DNA of 64,000 bases from Pusillimonas sp044464525. GTDB taxonomy: Bacteria; Pseudomonadota; Gammaproteobacteria; Burkholderiales; Burkholderiaceae_B. Shown piece after piece: positions 18,666-26,062 of the stretch (positions are counted from its first letter, which is position 1; each line of letters opens with the position of its first letter). The stretch is taken from assembly GCF_044464525.1 (NCBI RefSeq), contig NZ_JBIQLE010000001.1, positions 124,001 to 188,000 on the forward strand, read 5' to 3'. The notes below the pieces were generated by a model, which saw nothing but the letters and a program-made list of their open reading frames with translations, was not told the origin of the DNA and searched no databases. Made by a program: the position numbers and the translations under genes.

Positions 18666-19715
18666 ATGATTATTCTTGGTTACGAGAGTTCTTGCGACGA
18701 AACCGGTGTGGCCGTGGTCTGTACCGAGCGCGGGCTGCTGGCCCATAGTCTACATAGCCAAGTGGCCATGCATCGGGATTATGGCGGGGTCGTGCCCGAG
18801 CTGGCTTCGCGCGATCACATCCAGCGCGTGCTTCCGCTTACCCAAGAAGCGCTGCGGGGGGCTGGCCTTGAACTGAGCCAGGTCGACGCCGTTGCCTATA
18901 CGGCGGGGCCGGGTCTGGCCGGCGCGCTGCTGGTTGGCGCCAGCGTGGCCCAATCCATCGCTTGGGCGCTAGAGCTGCCCGCCATACCGGTGCATCACCT
19001 TGAAGGTCATTTGCTGTCGCCGCTGCTGGCCCAGCCCGCGCCGGCGTTTCCTTTCGTCGCGCTGCTCGTCTCTGGCGGGCATACCCAGTTGATGAAGGTT
19101 GAAGAGGTGGGCCGTTACGAACTGTTGGGCGAAACGCTTGACGATGCAGCTGGTGAGGCCTTCGATAAATCGGCGAAGTTGCTGGGCCTGGGTTACCCGG
19201 GCGGGCCGGCGCTTTCCAATCTTGCGCGGCTGGGCGATCCGACCGCTTTTGAGCTGCCCCGGCCCATGATGCACAGCCCCGATCTGGATTTCAGTTTCAG
19301 TGGCTTGAAAACCGCGGTGCTGACCCGCCTTAGGTCGCTCGAAAAGCAAGAGGGGGGTATTACCGAAACGCAACGTGCCGACTTGGCCGCTTCCACCGAG
19401 GCGGCCATTGTCGATGTACTGGGTGGCAAGGCCATCAAAGCCATGAAGCGCAGTGGCCTCAAGCGGCTGGTGGTTGCGGGCGGCGTTGGGGCCAATGGCC
19501 CTTTGCGAAAAAAGCTGCTCGACGAAATGCAGAAGTTGGGAGGCGAGGTGTTTTTTCCTCCGCTCGAGCTATGCACCGATAACGGCGCCATGATCGCCTT
19601 CGCCGCCGCCTTGCGCGTACAGGCAGGCCTGGTTGATCTAAATGAGCGCAGTCATGCTTTTACGGTGCGTCCCAGATGGGACCTTGCCGAGCAGTCGATA
19701 GCCACGGCGGTCTGA
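18666..19715 (+). CDS. tsaD: tRNA N6-adenosine threonylcarbamoyltransferase subunit TsaD
   Basis: A 349-residue TsaD that makes t6A37 in ANN-decoding tRNAs together with TsaB, TsaE and TsaC. It starts MIILGYESSCDETGVAVV, carries the metal-binding HHLEGHLLSP, LLVSGGHTQL and the ASKH-fold DDAAGEAFDKSAKLLGLGYPGGP, and ends with LCTDNGAMIAFAA. The ATG at 18666 matches the family start; the frame extends nine codons further upstream without homology. The partner genes are not in this window. Confidence 0.97.
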   Translation: MIILGYESSCDETGVAVVCTERGLLAHSLHSQVAMHRDYGGVVPELASRDHIQRVLPLTQEALRGAGLELSQVDAVAYTAGPGLAGALLVGASVAQSIAWALELPAIPVHHLEGHLLSPLLAQPAPAFPFVALLVSGGHTQLMKVEEVGRYELLGETLDDAAGEAFDKSAKLLGLGYPGGPALSNLARLGDPTAFELPRPMMHSPDLDFSFSGLKTAVLTRLRSLEKQEGGITETQRADLAASTEAAIVDVLGGKAIKAMKRSGLKRLVVAGGVGANGPLRKKLLDEMQKLGGEVFFPPLELCTDNGAMIAFAAALRVQAGLVDLNERSHAFTVRPRWDLAEQSIATAV

Positions 19716-19736
19716 AGCCGGCGCATCAAGCTGAAT

Positions 19737-20423
19737 TCATCGGCGGCCCTTCCTGCGGCGAGGCGTTCCAGAAGGAGGGGGTTGGTCATTTGCTCCGCCG
19801 ATGCGACCTTCCTTGCCCGCCATCAACCTTGCGATGTTGGCCTGATGCCGGAAGCACAGCAACACGCTGATCACTATGATGCACAGGCACAAGAGGCCGC
19901 TGAAGCGCCAGGCGATGCCGCCGCCGAATAAATAGTAAACCGGGGCGAATATGGCGGCGACGATGGCGGCCAACGAAGAATAGCGCGTGGCGAATGCCAC
20001 GATGACCCAGGTGGCCACGCTGGCCACGGCCAGCCAGGGCTGGAAGGCCAGCAACACGCCCAGAGCAGTGGCCACGCCCTTGCCGCCCTTGAATTTCAGG
20101 AATAGGGAATACAGATGGCCCAGAAACACGGCGACGCCCGCCAGCCCGATCACCCCGGCGGGAAGCCCCCATTCGCGCGCGGCCGCAGTGGCGAGCCAGA
20201 CCGCGAACCAGCCCTTGGCCGCGTCTCCTGCTAATGTCAGTGCTGCTGCGGCCTTGTTGCCGGTGCGCAACACATTGGTCGCGCCGGGATTTTTTGATCC
20301 GTAGCTGCGAGGGTCTTTGAGACCCATTACGCGGCTGACCACGACAGCAAAGGAAATGGATCCAATCAGATAGGCCAGTACGATCAAGGCGAAACTGGCT
20401 AAGGCCAGAAAGGTCGGCGACAT
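19737..20423 (-). CDS. plsY: Glycerol-3-phosphate acyltransferase PlsY
   Basis: A 228-residue membrane acyltransferase that transfers acyl groups from acyl-phosphate to glycerol-3-phosphate. The three PlsY motifs are present: YLIGSISFA, GSKNPGATNVLR and KFKGGKGVATALG. There are about five membrane segments. The ATG at 20423 (MSPTFLALASFALIVLAYLIGS) is the family-like start; an upstream extension to 20528 is not hydrophobic and is left out. The C-terminal tail is unusually basic (PSGTPRRRKGRR). It is convergent with tsaD and divergent from surE. Confidence 0.95.
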   Translation of the reverse strand: MSPTFLALASFALIVLAYLIGSISFAVVVSRVMGLKDPRSYGSKNPGATNVLRTGNKAAAALTLAGDAAKGWFAVWLATAAAREWGLPAGVIGLAGVAVFLGHLYSLFLKFKGGKGVATALGVLLAFQPWLAVASVATWVIVAFATRYSSLAAIVAAIFAPVYYLFGGGIAWRFSGLLCLCIIVISVLLCFRHQANIARLMAGKEGRIGGANDQPPPSGTPRRRKGRR

Positions 20424-20564
20424 GAAAATAGAGCTCCGTATAGACTGCCGGCGGGCCGGCACGGCTTTCTGCAAGGGCAGGGCTGATTCTACCTCGCCTG
20501 GGCATAACCATAAAACGAGCGGGTACAATTGGCTACGTTCGGTTGAGTTTTTCTGGAAGTAACG

Positions 20565-21311
20565 ATGCGCATATTGGTGTCTAACGACGATGGGTATAAC
20601 GCCGAGGGCATCGAAGCCCTGGTGGCGGCTTTAAAGGGACTGGGCGAGCTAACCATCGTCGCGCCTGAAACCAATTGCAGCGGAGCCTCGAACTCACTGA
20701 CGCTGAATCGGCCCTTATCGGTGCGCCAGGCCCCCAACGGCTACTATTTCATCAATGGCACGCCCTCGGATTGCGTCCACATAGCGCTTACCGGCCTGCT
20801 CGATTTCCGCCCCGACCTTGTCGTTTCCGGCATCAACAACGGCGCCAACATGGGCGACGACACTCTGTATTCCGGTACCGTGGCCGCCGCCACCGAGGGA
20901 TATCTGTTCGGAATCCCGGCCATCGCGTTTTCGCTGGTGAAAAAGGGTTGGGAACATCTGGATGCGGCCGCGCGGGTGGCGCGCCAGGTGGTCGAGCGCC
21001 AGATCGCCGAGCCGCTGGCGGGCAACACCCTGCTCAACGTCAACATCCCGGCGGTGCCCTACGAGGCCCTTCAGGGCTTTACCGTAACCAGGCTTGGCAA
21101 GCGGCATCCCTCAGAGCCGGTGGTGAAAAGCAGCACGCCTTACGGCGACCCGGTGTACTGGATAGGGCCGGTCGGCCTGGTTTCAGACTCTGCCGCCGAT
21201 ACCGATTTTGGCGCCATAGAACAGCATGCGGTGTCTATTACTCCGCTGCGGCTCGACCTGACTAATTACGATCAGATGTCCGGCATAAAGACGTGGGCCT
21301 CTCCATTATGA
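20565..21311 (+). CDS. surE: 5'/3'-nucleotidase SurE
   Basis: A 248-residue metal-dependent nucleotidase. Metal ligands Asp8-Asp9 lie in MRILVSNDDGYNAEG, followed by APETNCSGASNSLT and VVSGINNGANMGDDTLYSGTV, all diagnostic. A GGAAG precedes the ATG. Its stop overlaps the pcm start (ATGA, 21308-21311). First gene of the surE-pcm-nlpD set linked to stationary-phase survival in many proteobacteria. Confidence 0.97.
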   Translation: MRILVSNDDGYNAEGIEALVAALKGLGELTIVAPETNCSGASNSLTLNRPLSVRQAPNGYYFINGTPSDCVHIALTGLLDFRPDLVVSGINNGANMGDDTLYSGTVAAATEGYLFGIPAIAFSLVKKGWEHLDAAARVARQVVERQIAEPLAGNTLLNVNIPAVPYEALQGFTVTRLGKRHPSEPVVKSSTPYGDPVYWIGPVGLVSDSAADTDFGAIEQHAVSITPLRLDLTNYDQMSGIKTWASPL

Positions 21312-22129
21312 ACAAGCCTGTCAATCGCTTTCCCTTCGCCTCGGGCACCGTCAACAGATTCGGCCGTTCCAGCCTGGGTGGCGGGCCGTCCACCAGCAAC
21401 AGCAACGCGCGCATCGCGACCAAGCCAGGGCGTCTTTCCACGCCCGCAACGCCGGTGCGCCCCGTGGCGGCGGCAACTGCCAACCTGGGGCTTAATTCCG
21501 ACCGCCAACGGGCTGTCATGGTGCAGAGGTTGCGTAACCAAGGCATACAAGATGAAAGAGTCCTTGGGGCCATGTTAAGTGTTCCGCGCCACATATTCGT
21601 CGACGAGGGGCTGGCCAGCCGGGCCTATGAAGACGCCGCTTTGCCCATTGGCTATGGGCAGACTATTTCTCAACCTTGGGTCGTGGCTCGCATGATCGCC
21701 GCCCTGTGTGAAGAACGCATGCCTGCCAAGGTGCTGGAAGTGGGCGCCGGCTGCGGCTACCAGGCCGCCGTGCTGGCCCAACTCGTCAAGGAAGTCCATG
21801 CGATCGAACGCATTCGCGGTTTGTTCGACATGGCGCGATTTCATTTGCGTACGCTTCGCCTGGTGAGCCGAGTGCGGCTATCATTTGGCGATGGCATGGC
21901 GGGTTTGCCCGGCAGCGGTCCTTTCGACGGTATTATTGTGGCTGCCGCAGGGATTAAAATCCCCGAAGCATTGCTCGAGCAATTGTCGATCGGCGGGCGG
22001 CTCATAGCCCCCGAGGGCGAGTCTTCACAGCGCCTGGTTCTGATAGAACGCACTGGGCCCGCCACCTGGAAACGCCAAGAGCTCGAGGCTGTCCGGTTCG
22101 TTCCATTAAGGCCGGGCACTCAGTCATAA
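21308..22129 (+). CDS. pcm: Protein-L-isoaspartate O-methyltransferase
   Basis: A 273-residue SAM-dependent methyltransferase that repairs isoaspartyl residues. The core (about 65-273) has PLPIGYGQTISQP-type substrate motif LPIGYGQTISQPWVVA, SAM motif I VLEVGAGCGYQAAVLAQL and DGIIVAAA. The first ~65 residues are a low-complexity Ser/Pro/Ala/Arg extension not found in E. coli Pcm (208 aa). The start ATG overlaps the surE stop by ATGA, which supports 21308 over the upstream in-frame 21293. Confidence 0.93.
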   Translation: MNKPVNRFPFASGTVNRFGRSSLGGGPSTSNSNARIATKPGRLSTPATPVRPVAAATANLGLNSDRQRAVMVQRLRNQGIQDERVLGAMLSVPRHIFVDEGLASRAYEDAALPIGYGQTISQPWVVARMIAALCEERMPAKVLEVGAGCGYQAAVLAQLVKEVHAIERIRGLFDMARFHLRTLRLVSRVRLSFGDGMAGLPGSGPFDGIIVAAAGIKIPEALLEQLSIGGRLIAPEGESSQRLVLIERTGPATWKRQELEAVRFVPLRPGTQS

Positions 22130-22153
22130 AGATTCTGGTTTTAGGAGAACCCT

Positions 22154-22942
22154 ATGCATTCAGCGACGTCCTCGTCAGTCGTCACCACTTCGATACAGTC
22201 CCGGCACGGTCGGCAAGCCGTGTTGATTGCATCGCTGCTGGCTGTGGCGATTTTGGCGGGTTGCGCGTCCAGAACGTCCCGTGCGCCGGTTACCGACATG
22301 TCGGGCCAACCTTCGGGCACAGCGCCCGCTACGGGTACGTATGTGGTCAGGCCCGGCGATACGCTGTACCAGATCGCCCAGCGCCACGGCATGGACGTCT
22401 CCACGCTGGTCAGTCTTAATAATATTTCCGACCCCAGCCAATTGCGCGTGGGCCAGACACTGCGGTTGTCCAGCTCGACACCGGCGCCCTCGACGCCGCC
22501 CACCACCGCCACGCCCATCCCCGTCACGCCGGTGACGCCCTCCGAGCCGCCCACCCCCACGCGGGCATCCGATGCCAACCTTGTCTCCTGGGGCTGGCCG
22601 GCGGGTGGCAAGATTATCCAGGGCTTCAATTCGAACACCAAGGGCATCGACATCGAGGGCAAGGTGGGTGATCCGGTTGTCGCGGCCGCCTCGGGCAAGG
22701 TTATGTATGCCGGCAATGGCGTGCGTGGCTTGGGGAACCTCATCCTGCTGGGTCACAGCAACGGCTTCATTACGGCCTATGCCCATAACGACAAACTGTT
22801 GGTCAAGTCGGGCGACTCGGTTTCGAAGGGCGACAAAATAGCCCAGTTGGGCCAAAGCGACACCAGCTCTCCGCGGCTGCACTTTGAAATTCGCCGCAGC
22901 GGCACACCGGTCAACCCGCTTTCGTATTTGCCTTCGCGATGA
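22154..22942 (+). CDS. nlpD: NlpD-like LysM/LytM-domain lipoprotein
   Basis: A 262-residue envelope lipoprotein. The lipobox is AILAGC; one LysM domain (YVVRPGDTLYQIAQRHG..LVSLNNISDPSQLRVGQTLRL) follows, then a Pro/Thr-rich linker and a C-terminal M23/LytM domain. The LytM site is degenerate: the H-x3-D position reads NTKGIDIEG, with no His, although LHFEI remains. As with E. coli NlpD, it is predicted to activate an amidase and not to cut peptidoglycan. AGGAG lies 8 bases before the ATG. Its stop overlaps the next gene by ATGA, and that gene is not rpoS. Confidence 0.9.
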   Translation: MHSATSSSVVTTSIQSRHGRQAVLIASLLAVAILAGCASRTSRAPVTDMSGQPSGTAPATGTYVVRPGDTLYQIAQRHGMDVSTLVSLNNISDPSQLRVGQTLRLSSSTPAPSTPPTTATPIPVTPVTPSEPPTPTRASDANLVSWGWPAGGKIIQGFNSNTKGIDIEGKVGDPVVAAASGKVMYAGNGVRGLGNLILLGHSNGFITAYAHNDKLLVKSGDSVSKGDKIAQLGQSDTSSPRLHFEIRRSGTPVNPLSYLPSR

Positions 22943-23715
22943 CGCCAACCCTGGTCTTCGACCTTGAAACCATTCCCGATGCACAGGGGTTGCGCACCCT
23001 CGGCGAATACGATCCGGCCCTGACCGACGAGCAAGTCATCGAGGCGGCGCTGCAGGCGCGCCTCGAAAGCCATGGCAACGACTTTCTGCCCTTGCATTTA
23101 CATAAAATCGCCGTAATCGGCTGCGTTTTTCGCGATGACAATGGCTTTCGCGTCAGAACGATAGGGCAAGCCGACGACCCCGAGTCGGTGCTGATAAACG
23201 GCTTTTTCAAGACCATCGAGCGCTACACGCCCCGGCTGGTAAGCTGGAACGGTTCGGGCTTCGACCTTCCGGTGTTGCATTACCGCGGCCTCATTCATGG
23301 GGTTCAGGCGCCGCGCTACTGGGACATGGGCGAAGACGATCGCGATTTCAAGTACAACAACTACATCAGCCGCTATCACAACCGGCACATCGACCTGATG
23401 GACCTGCTCGCCAAATACAACGGCCGCGCCAACGCGCCACTTGACGATCTTGCCAAGCTGTGCGGGTTTCCGGGCAAGCTGGGCATGGACGGCAGCCAAG
23501 TGTGGCGGGCCTGGGCGGCCGGCAAGGCAGACGAGGTGCGCGCTTACTGCGAAACCGACGTCGTCAACACCTGGCTGGTGTATTGCCGTTTTCGCTTTAT
23601 GCGCGGCGAGCTGGATCAAACTGCATACGAGGCCGAAGTCGAATTGGTGCGCGAGACGCTGTCGGCAAGCGAAGCGACACACTGGAAGGAATATATGGCG
23701 GTCTGGAACGCCTGA
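22939..23715 (+). CDS. Predicted 3'-5' exonuclease (PolB-like, PF10108 type)
   Basis: A 258-residue DnaQ-fold exonuclease. Exo I is FDLETIPD (Asp8, Glu10), Exo II is SWNGSGFDLPVL, and Exo III is around YCETDVVNTWLVYCRF. The pattern matches the predicted 3'-5' exonucleases related to the PolB proofreading domain. The ATG lies inside the nlpD stop (ATGA), so it is translationally coupled to surE-pcm-nlpD. The biological role is unknown; DNA repair or RNA trimming are possible. Confidence 0.85.
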   Translation: MTPTLVFDLETIPDAQGLRTLGEYDPALTDEQVIEAALQARLESHGNDFLPLHLHKIAVIGCVFRDDNGFRVRTIGQADDPESVLINGFFKTIERYTPRLVSWNGSGFDLPVLHYRGLIHGVQAPRYWDMGEDDRDFKYNNYISRYHNRHIDLMDLLAKYNGRANAPLDDLAKLCGFPGKLGMDGSQVWRAWAAGKADEVRAYCETDVVNTWLVYCRFRFMRGELDQTAYEAEVELVRETLSASEATHWKEYMAVWNA

Positions 23716-23805
23716 AATCACCTGAAAACAAATTCCCGGCGGTGAAACATTTGCGAAATCGCTTCCCTCCGACAATGGCTGTTCCTATCCAAGAAGGAAG
23801 CCAAC

Positions 23806-24438
23806 ATGCAAAAACCCAACTCCACCCTGATCTTCAAGCTCGCAGCCATCGCTGCTGCCGTTTCCGTGCAGGGCGTCGCCCTGGCCCAGCCGGCGCCGGC
23901 TTCCCCAGCGGCGCCTGCCACCGAACAATCCAGCGCCACGCCTGACGCGAAGCGCGGCCATTCACATAAATTCCACAAGCACCATAGGCATATGCGCGGC
24001 CACCATCATCATCGCGCGACCATGCTCGTGCCTGGATATGGTCCACTAGGTGAGAAGTCGGTCGAAGCTCTGAAGCTTAACGACGACCAGAAGAAGTTGC
24101 TGCAAGAGGCGCGTGACGCACAGAAAGCCCAGCGCGAAAACCGTTCCACGGCGTTCAAAGAACAACGCAAAGAACGCCTTGATGCGCTTAAGGACGGCAA
24201 GCTCGACCCGCGCGCCGCACTAGAGCAGGCACAGCAACAGCGCAAGGCGGCGGCCGAGCGTCATGACGAAATCGCCGACAAATGGCTGGCGGTTTGGGAT
24301 TCCCTGGACGACGAGCAGCATAAGCTTGTCGCCCAACAGTTCGCCGAACGTGCTGAAAAACGCGCCGAGCATCGGAAGAAGCACGCCGAGAGACGGTCCC
24401 AGAACAAGCCTGCCCAAACGGCTTCACCACAATCCTGA
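23806..24438 (+). CDS. Periplasmic Spy/CpxP-like LTxxQ-motif protein, His-rich
   Basis: A 210-residue exported protein. The signal peptide ends around VALAQP (about residue 28). A His-rich stretch at about 48-70 (KFHKHHRHMRGHHHHR) could bind metal. The rest is charged, all-helical and repeats the LTxxQ-type motif: LKLNDDQKKLL and SLDDEQHKLV. This layout fits Spy/CpxP envelope-stress chaperones; the His cluster is an addition. AAGGAAG precedes the ATG, and an intrinsic terminator lies 60 bp past the stop, so it is monocistronic. Confidence 0.75.
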   Translation: MQKPNSTLIFKLAAIAAAVSVQGVALAQPAPASPAAPATEQSSATPDAKRGHSHKFHKHHRHMRGHHHHRATMLVPGYGPLGEKSVEALKLNDDQKKLLQEARDAQKAQRENRSTAFKEQRKERLDALKDGKLDPRAALEQAQQQRKAAAERHDEIADKWLAVWDSLDDEQHKLVAQQFAERAEKRAEHRKKHAERRSQNKPAQTASPQS

Positions 24439-24497
24439 TTTTTAGACGCAATGTTTCGTGAGGCGTAAGGCATTCCTTTCGTCCCCACGTCATTTCG

Positions 24498-24535
24498 AAA
24501 GCGCCCGAGGCTTATTCAAAGCGGGCGCTTTTTTT
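24498..24535 (+). terminator. Rho-independent terminator after the Spy-like gene
   Basis: Ten-base stem AAAGCGCCCG (24498-24507) / CGGGCGCTTT (24522-24531) with a 14-nt loop, running into a T-tract 24529-24535. It ends the Spy-like transcript. The ~180 bp from here to rlmD hold no further feature that I can see. Confidence 0.88.
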
Positions 24536-24715
24536 CGTTGTGGGCGGGTTGTTCAAACCGAAATTCTTCCCGGCTGTCCTTGATTGCTGGGCCGACGATC
24601 AGGCGAATGGAGCAGATGATGAGCTCGCAGGCGGGGGTGGCCCCGGGGCGAAGCGCGGCGGGCCGGCGTCATCTACAATTCACTGCTGAGTTTCCGCCCA
24701 ATTGCCAATTGTTTT

Positions 24716-26062
24716 ATGTCCGAAATCTTTAATGTTGAATCCATGGACCTCGAGGCCCGGGGCGTCGCACACCATGATGGCAAAGTCGTATTTGTCGATG
24801 GCGCGCTGCCGGGCGAGAAGGTGGTCGCCCGTATTGCGCGGCGCAAGCCTTCGTTCGACGTGGCGCGAACAGAGCGCGTGCTGCGGCCCTCCGCCCAGCG
24901 GGTCGAGCCGGCTTGTCCTTACTTCGGAGTGTGCGGCGGTTGCGTCATGCAGCATCTGGCGCCCGAGGCGCAAGTTGCCGTAAAGCAGCGAGTGCTTGAG
25001 GACGCGCTGGAGCATATCGGCAAAGTGAAGGTCGAGCAGATGCTCGCGCCGATGCACGGGCCCACCTGGGGTTACCGCTATCGCGCCCGCCTTTCGGTGA
25101 GACTGGTCATCAAGAAGGGCGGCGTGCTGGTTGGTTTCCGAGAGAAGCGTGGCAGCTACGTTGCCGACATGGACAAATGCCTGGTGCTGCCGCCCCATGT
25201 TTCCGACCTGCTGCTGCCTTTGCGCGAGCTGGTGGGCGCGCTGAGCATGCCCAAGAGCATCCCGCAAATCGAGGTTGCGGCGGGGGATGAAGGCACAGCG
25301 TTATTGTTGCGGCACATGGAGCCGTTGGACGCCCATGACATGGAGCTGCTGCGCGCGTTCGCCTTGCGACACGATGTGATGTGGTGGCTGCAACCCAAGG
25401 GACCAGACACTGTTCATCCCCTCGAGCGTTCAGATTCTGAAGGCCTGGCCTATCTTTTGCCGGAGTTTGGGTTGCGAATGGGCTATCGCCCCACCGATTT
25501 CACCCAGGTCAACAGCCAGGTCAATCGGGCTTTGATATCGCGGGCGCTTTGCCTGTTGGATGTCCAGCCAGATGATCGGGTGGCAGATTTATTTTGCGGC
25601 CTGGGCAACTTTACCTTGCCGATGGCCACCCGCGCAGGCGAGGTTGTGGGCGTGGAGGGCAGTCAGGCTTTGGTGGATAGGGCGGCGGCTGCCGCCGAAC
25701 AGAACGGTTTGGCGGGCCGGGCGGAGTTTTCGGTTTTGAACCTGTTTGAGGTGGATGGGCGGTGGCTGCGTGGTCTGGGTCGCTTCGACCGCATGTTGAT
25801 CGACCCGCCACGGGAGGGCGCCGAAGCCGTTTCGCGTGCCCTGGCCGAGTTGGCGCCCGGCGACCGGCCTGTCCGATTACTGTATGTATCGTGCAACCCG
25901 GCCACCCTGGCCCGCGACGCCGGTATCCTGGTGCGCGAAGCAAATTACAGCCTGAGCGCCGCGGGGGTTGTCAATATGTTTCCCCATACGGGCCACGTTG
26001 AATCTATTGCAGTGTTTGACGCTCCAGGCATTCGCGGCGCATGTCAAGCAGCAGCGAACTGA
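24716..26062 (+). CDS. rlmD: 23S rRNA (uracil-1939-C5)-methyltransferase RlmD
   Basis: A 448-residue TrmA/RlmD-type methyltransferase. Residues 1-60 form a TRAM-like domain. The iron-sulfur cysteines lie in CPYFGVCGGCVMQHL plus a later Cys (KCLVLPP). The SAM site is DLFCGLGNFTLP, and the catalytic motifs are DPPREGAEAV and VSCNPATLARD with the nucleophilic Cys. The last 59 bases overlap, tail to tail, the 3' end of the large regulator gene on the other strand. Confidence 0.95.
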   Translation: MSEIFNVESMDLEARGVAHHDGKVVFVDGALPGEKVVARIARRKPSFDVARTERVLRPSAQRVEPACPYFGVCGGCVMQHLAPEAQVAVKQRVLEDALEHIGKVKVEQMLAPMHGPTWGYRYRARLSVRLVIKKGGVLVGFREKRGSYVADMDKCLVLPPHVSDLLLPLRELVGALSMPKSIPQIEVAAGDEGTALLLRHMEPLDAHDMELLRAFALRHDVMWWLQPKGPDTVHPLERSDSEGLAYLLPEFGLRMGYRPTDFTQVNSQVNRALISRALCLLDVQPDDRVADLFCGLGNFTLPMATRAGEVVGVEGSQALVDRAAAAAEQNGLAGRAEFSVLNLFEVDGRWLRGLGRFDRMLIDPPREGAEAVSRALAELAPGDRPVRLLYVSCNPATLARDAGILVREANYSLSAAGVVNMFPHTGHVESIAVFDAPGIRGACQAAAN

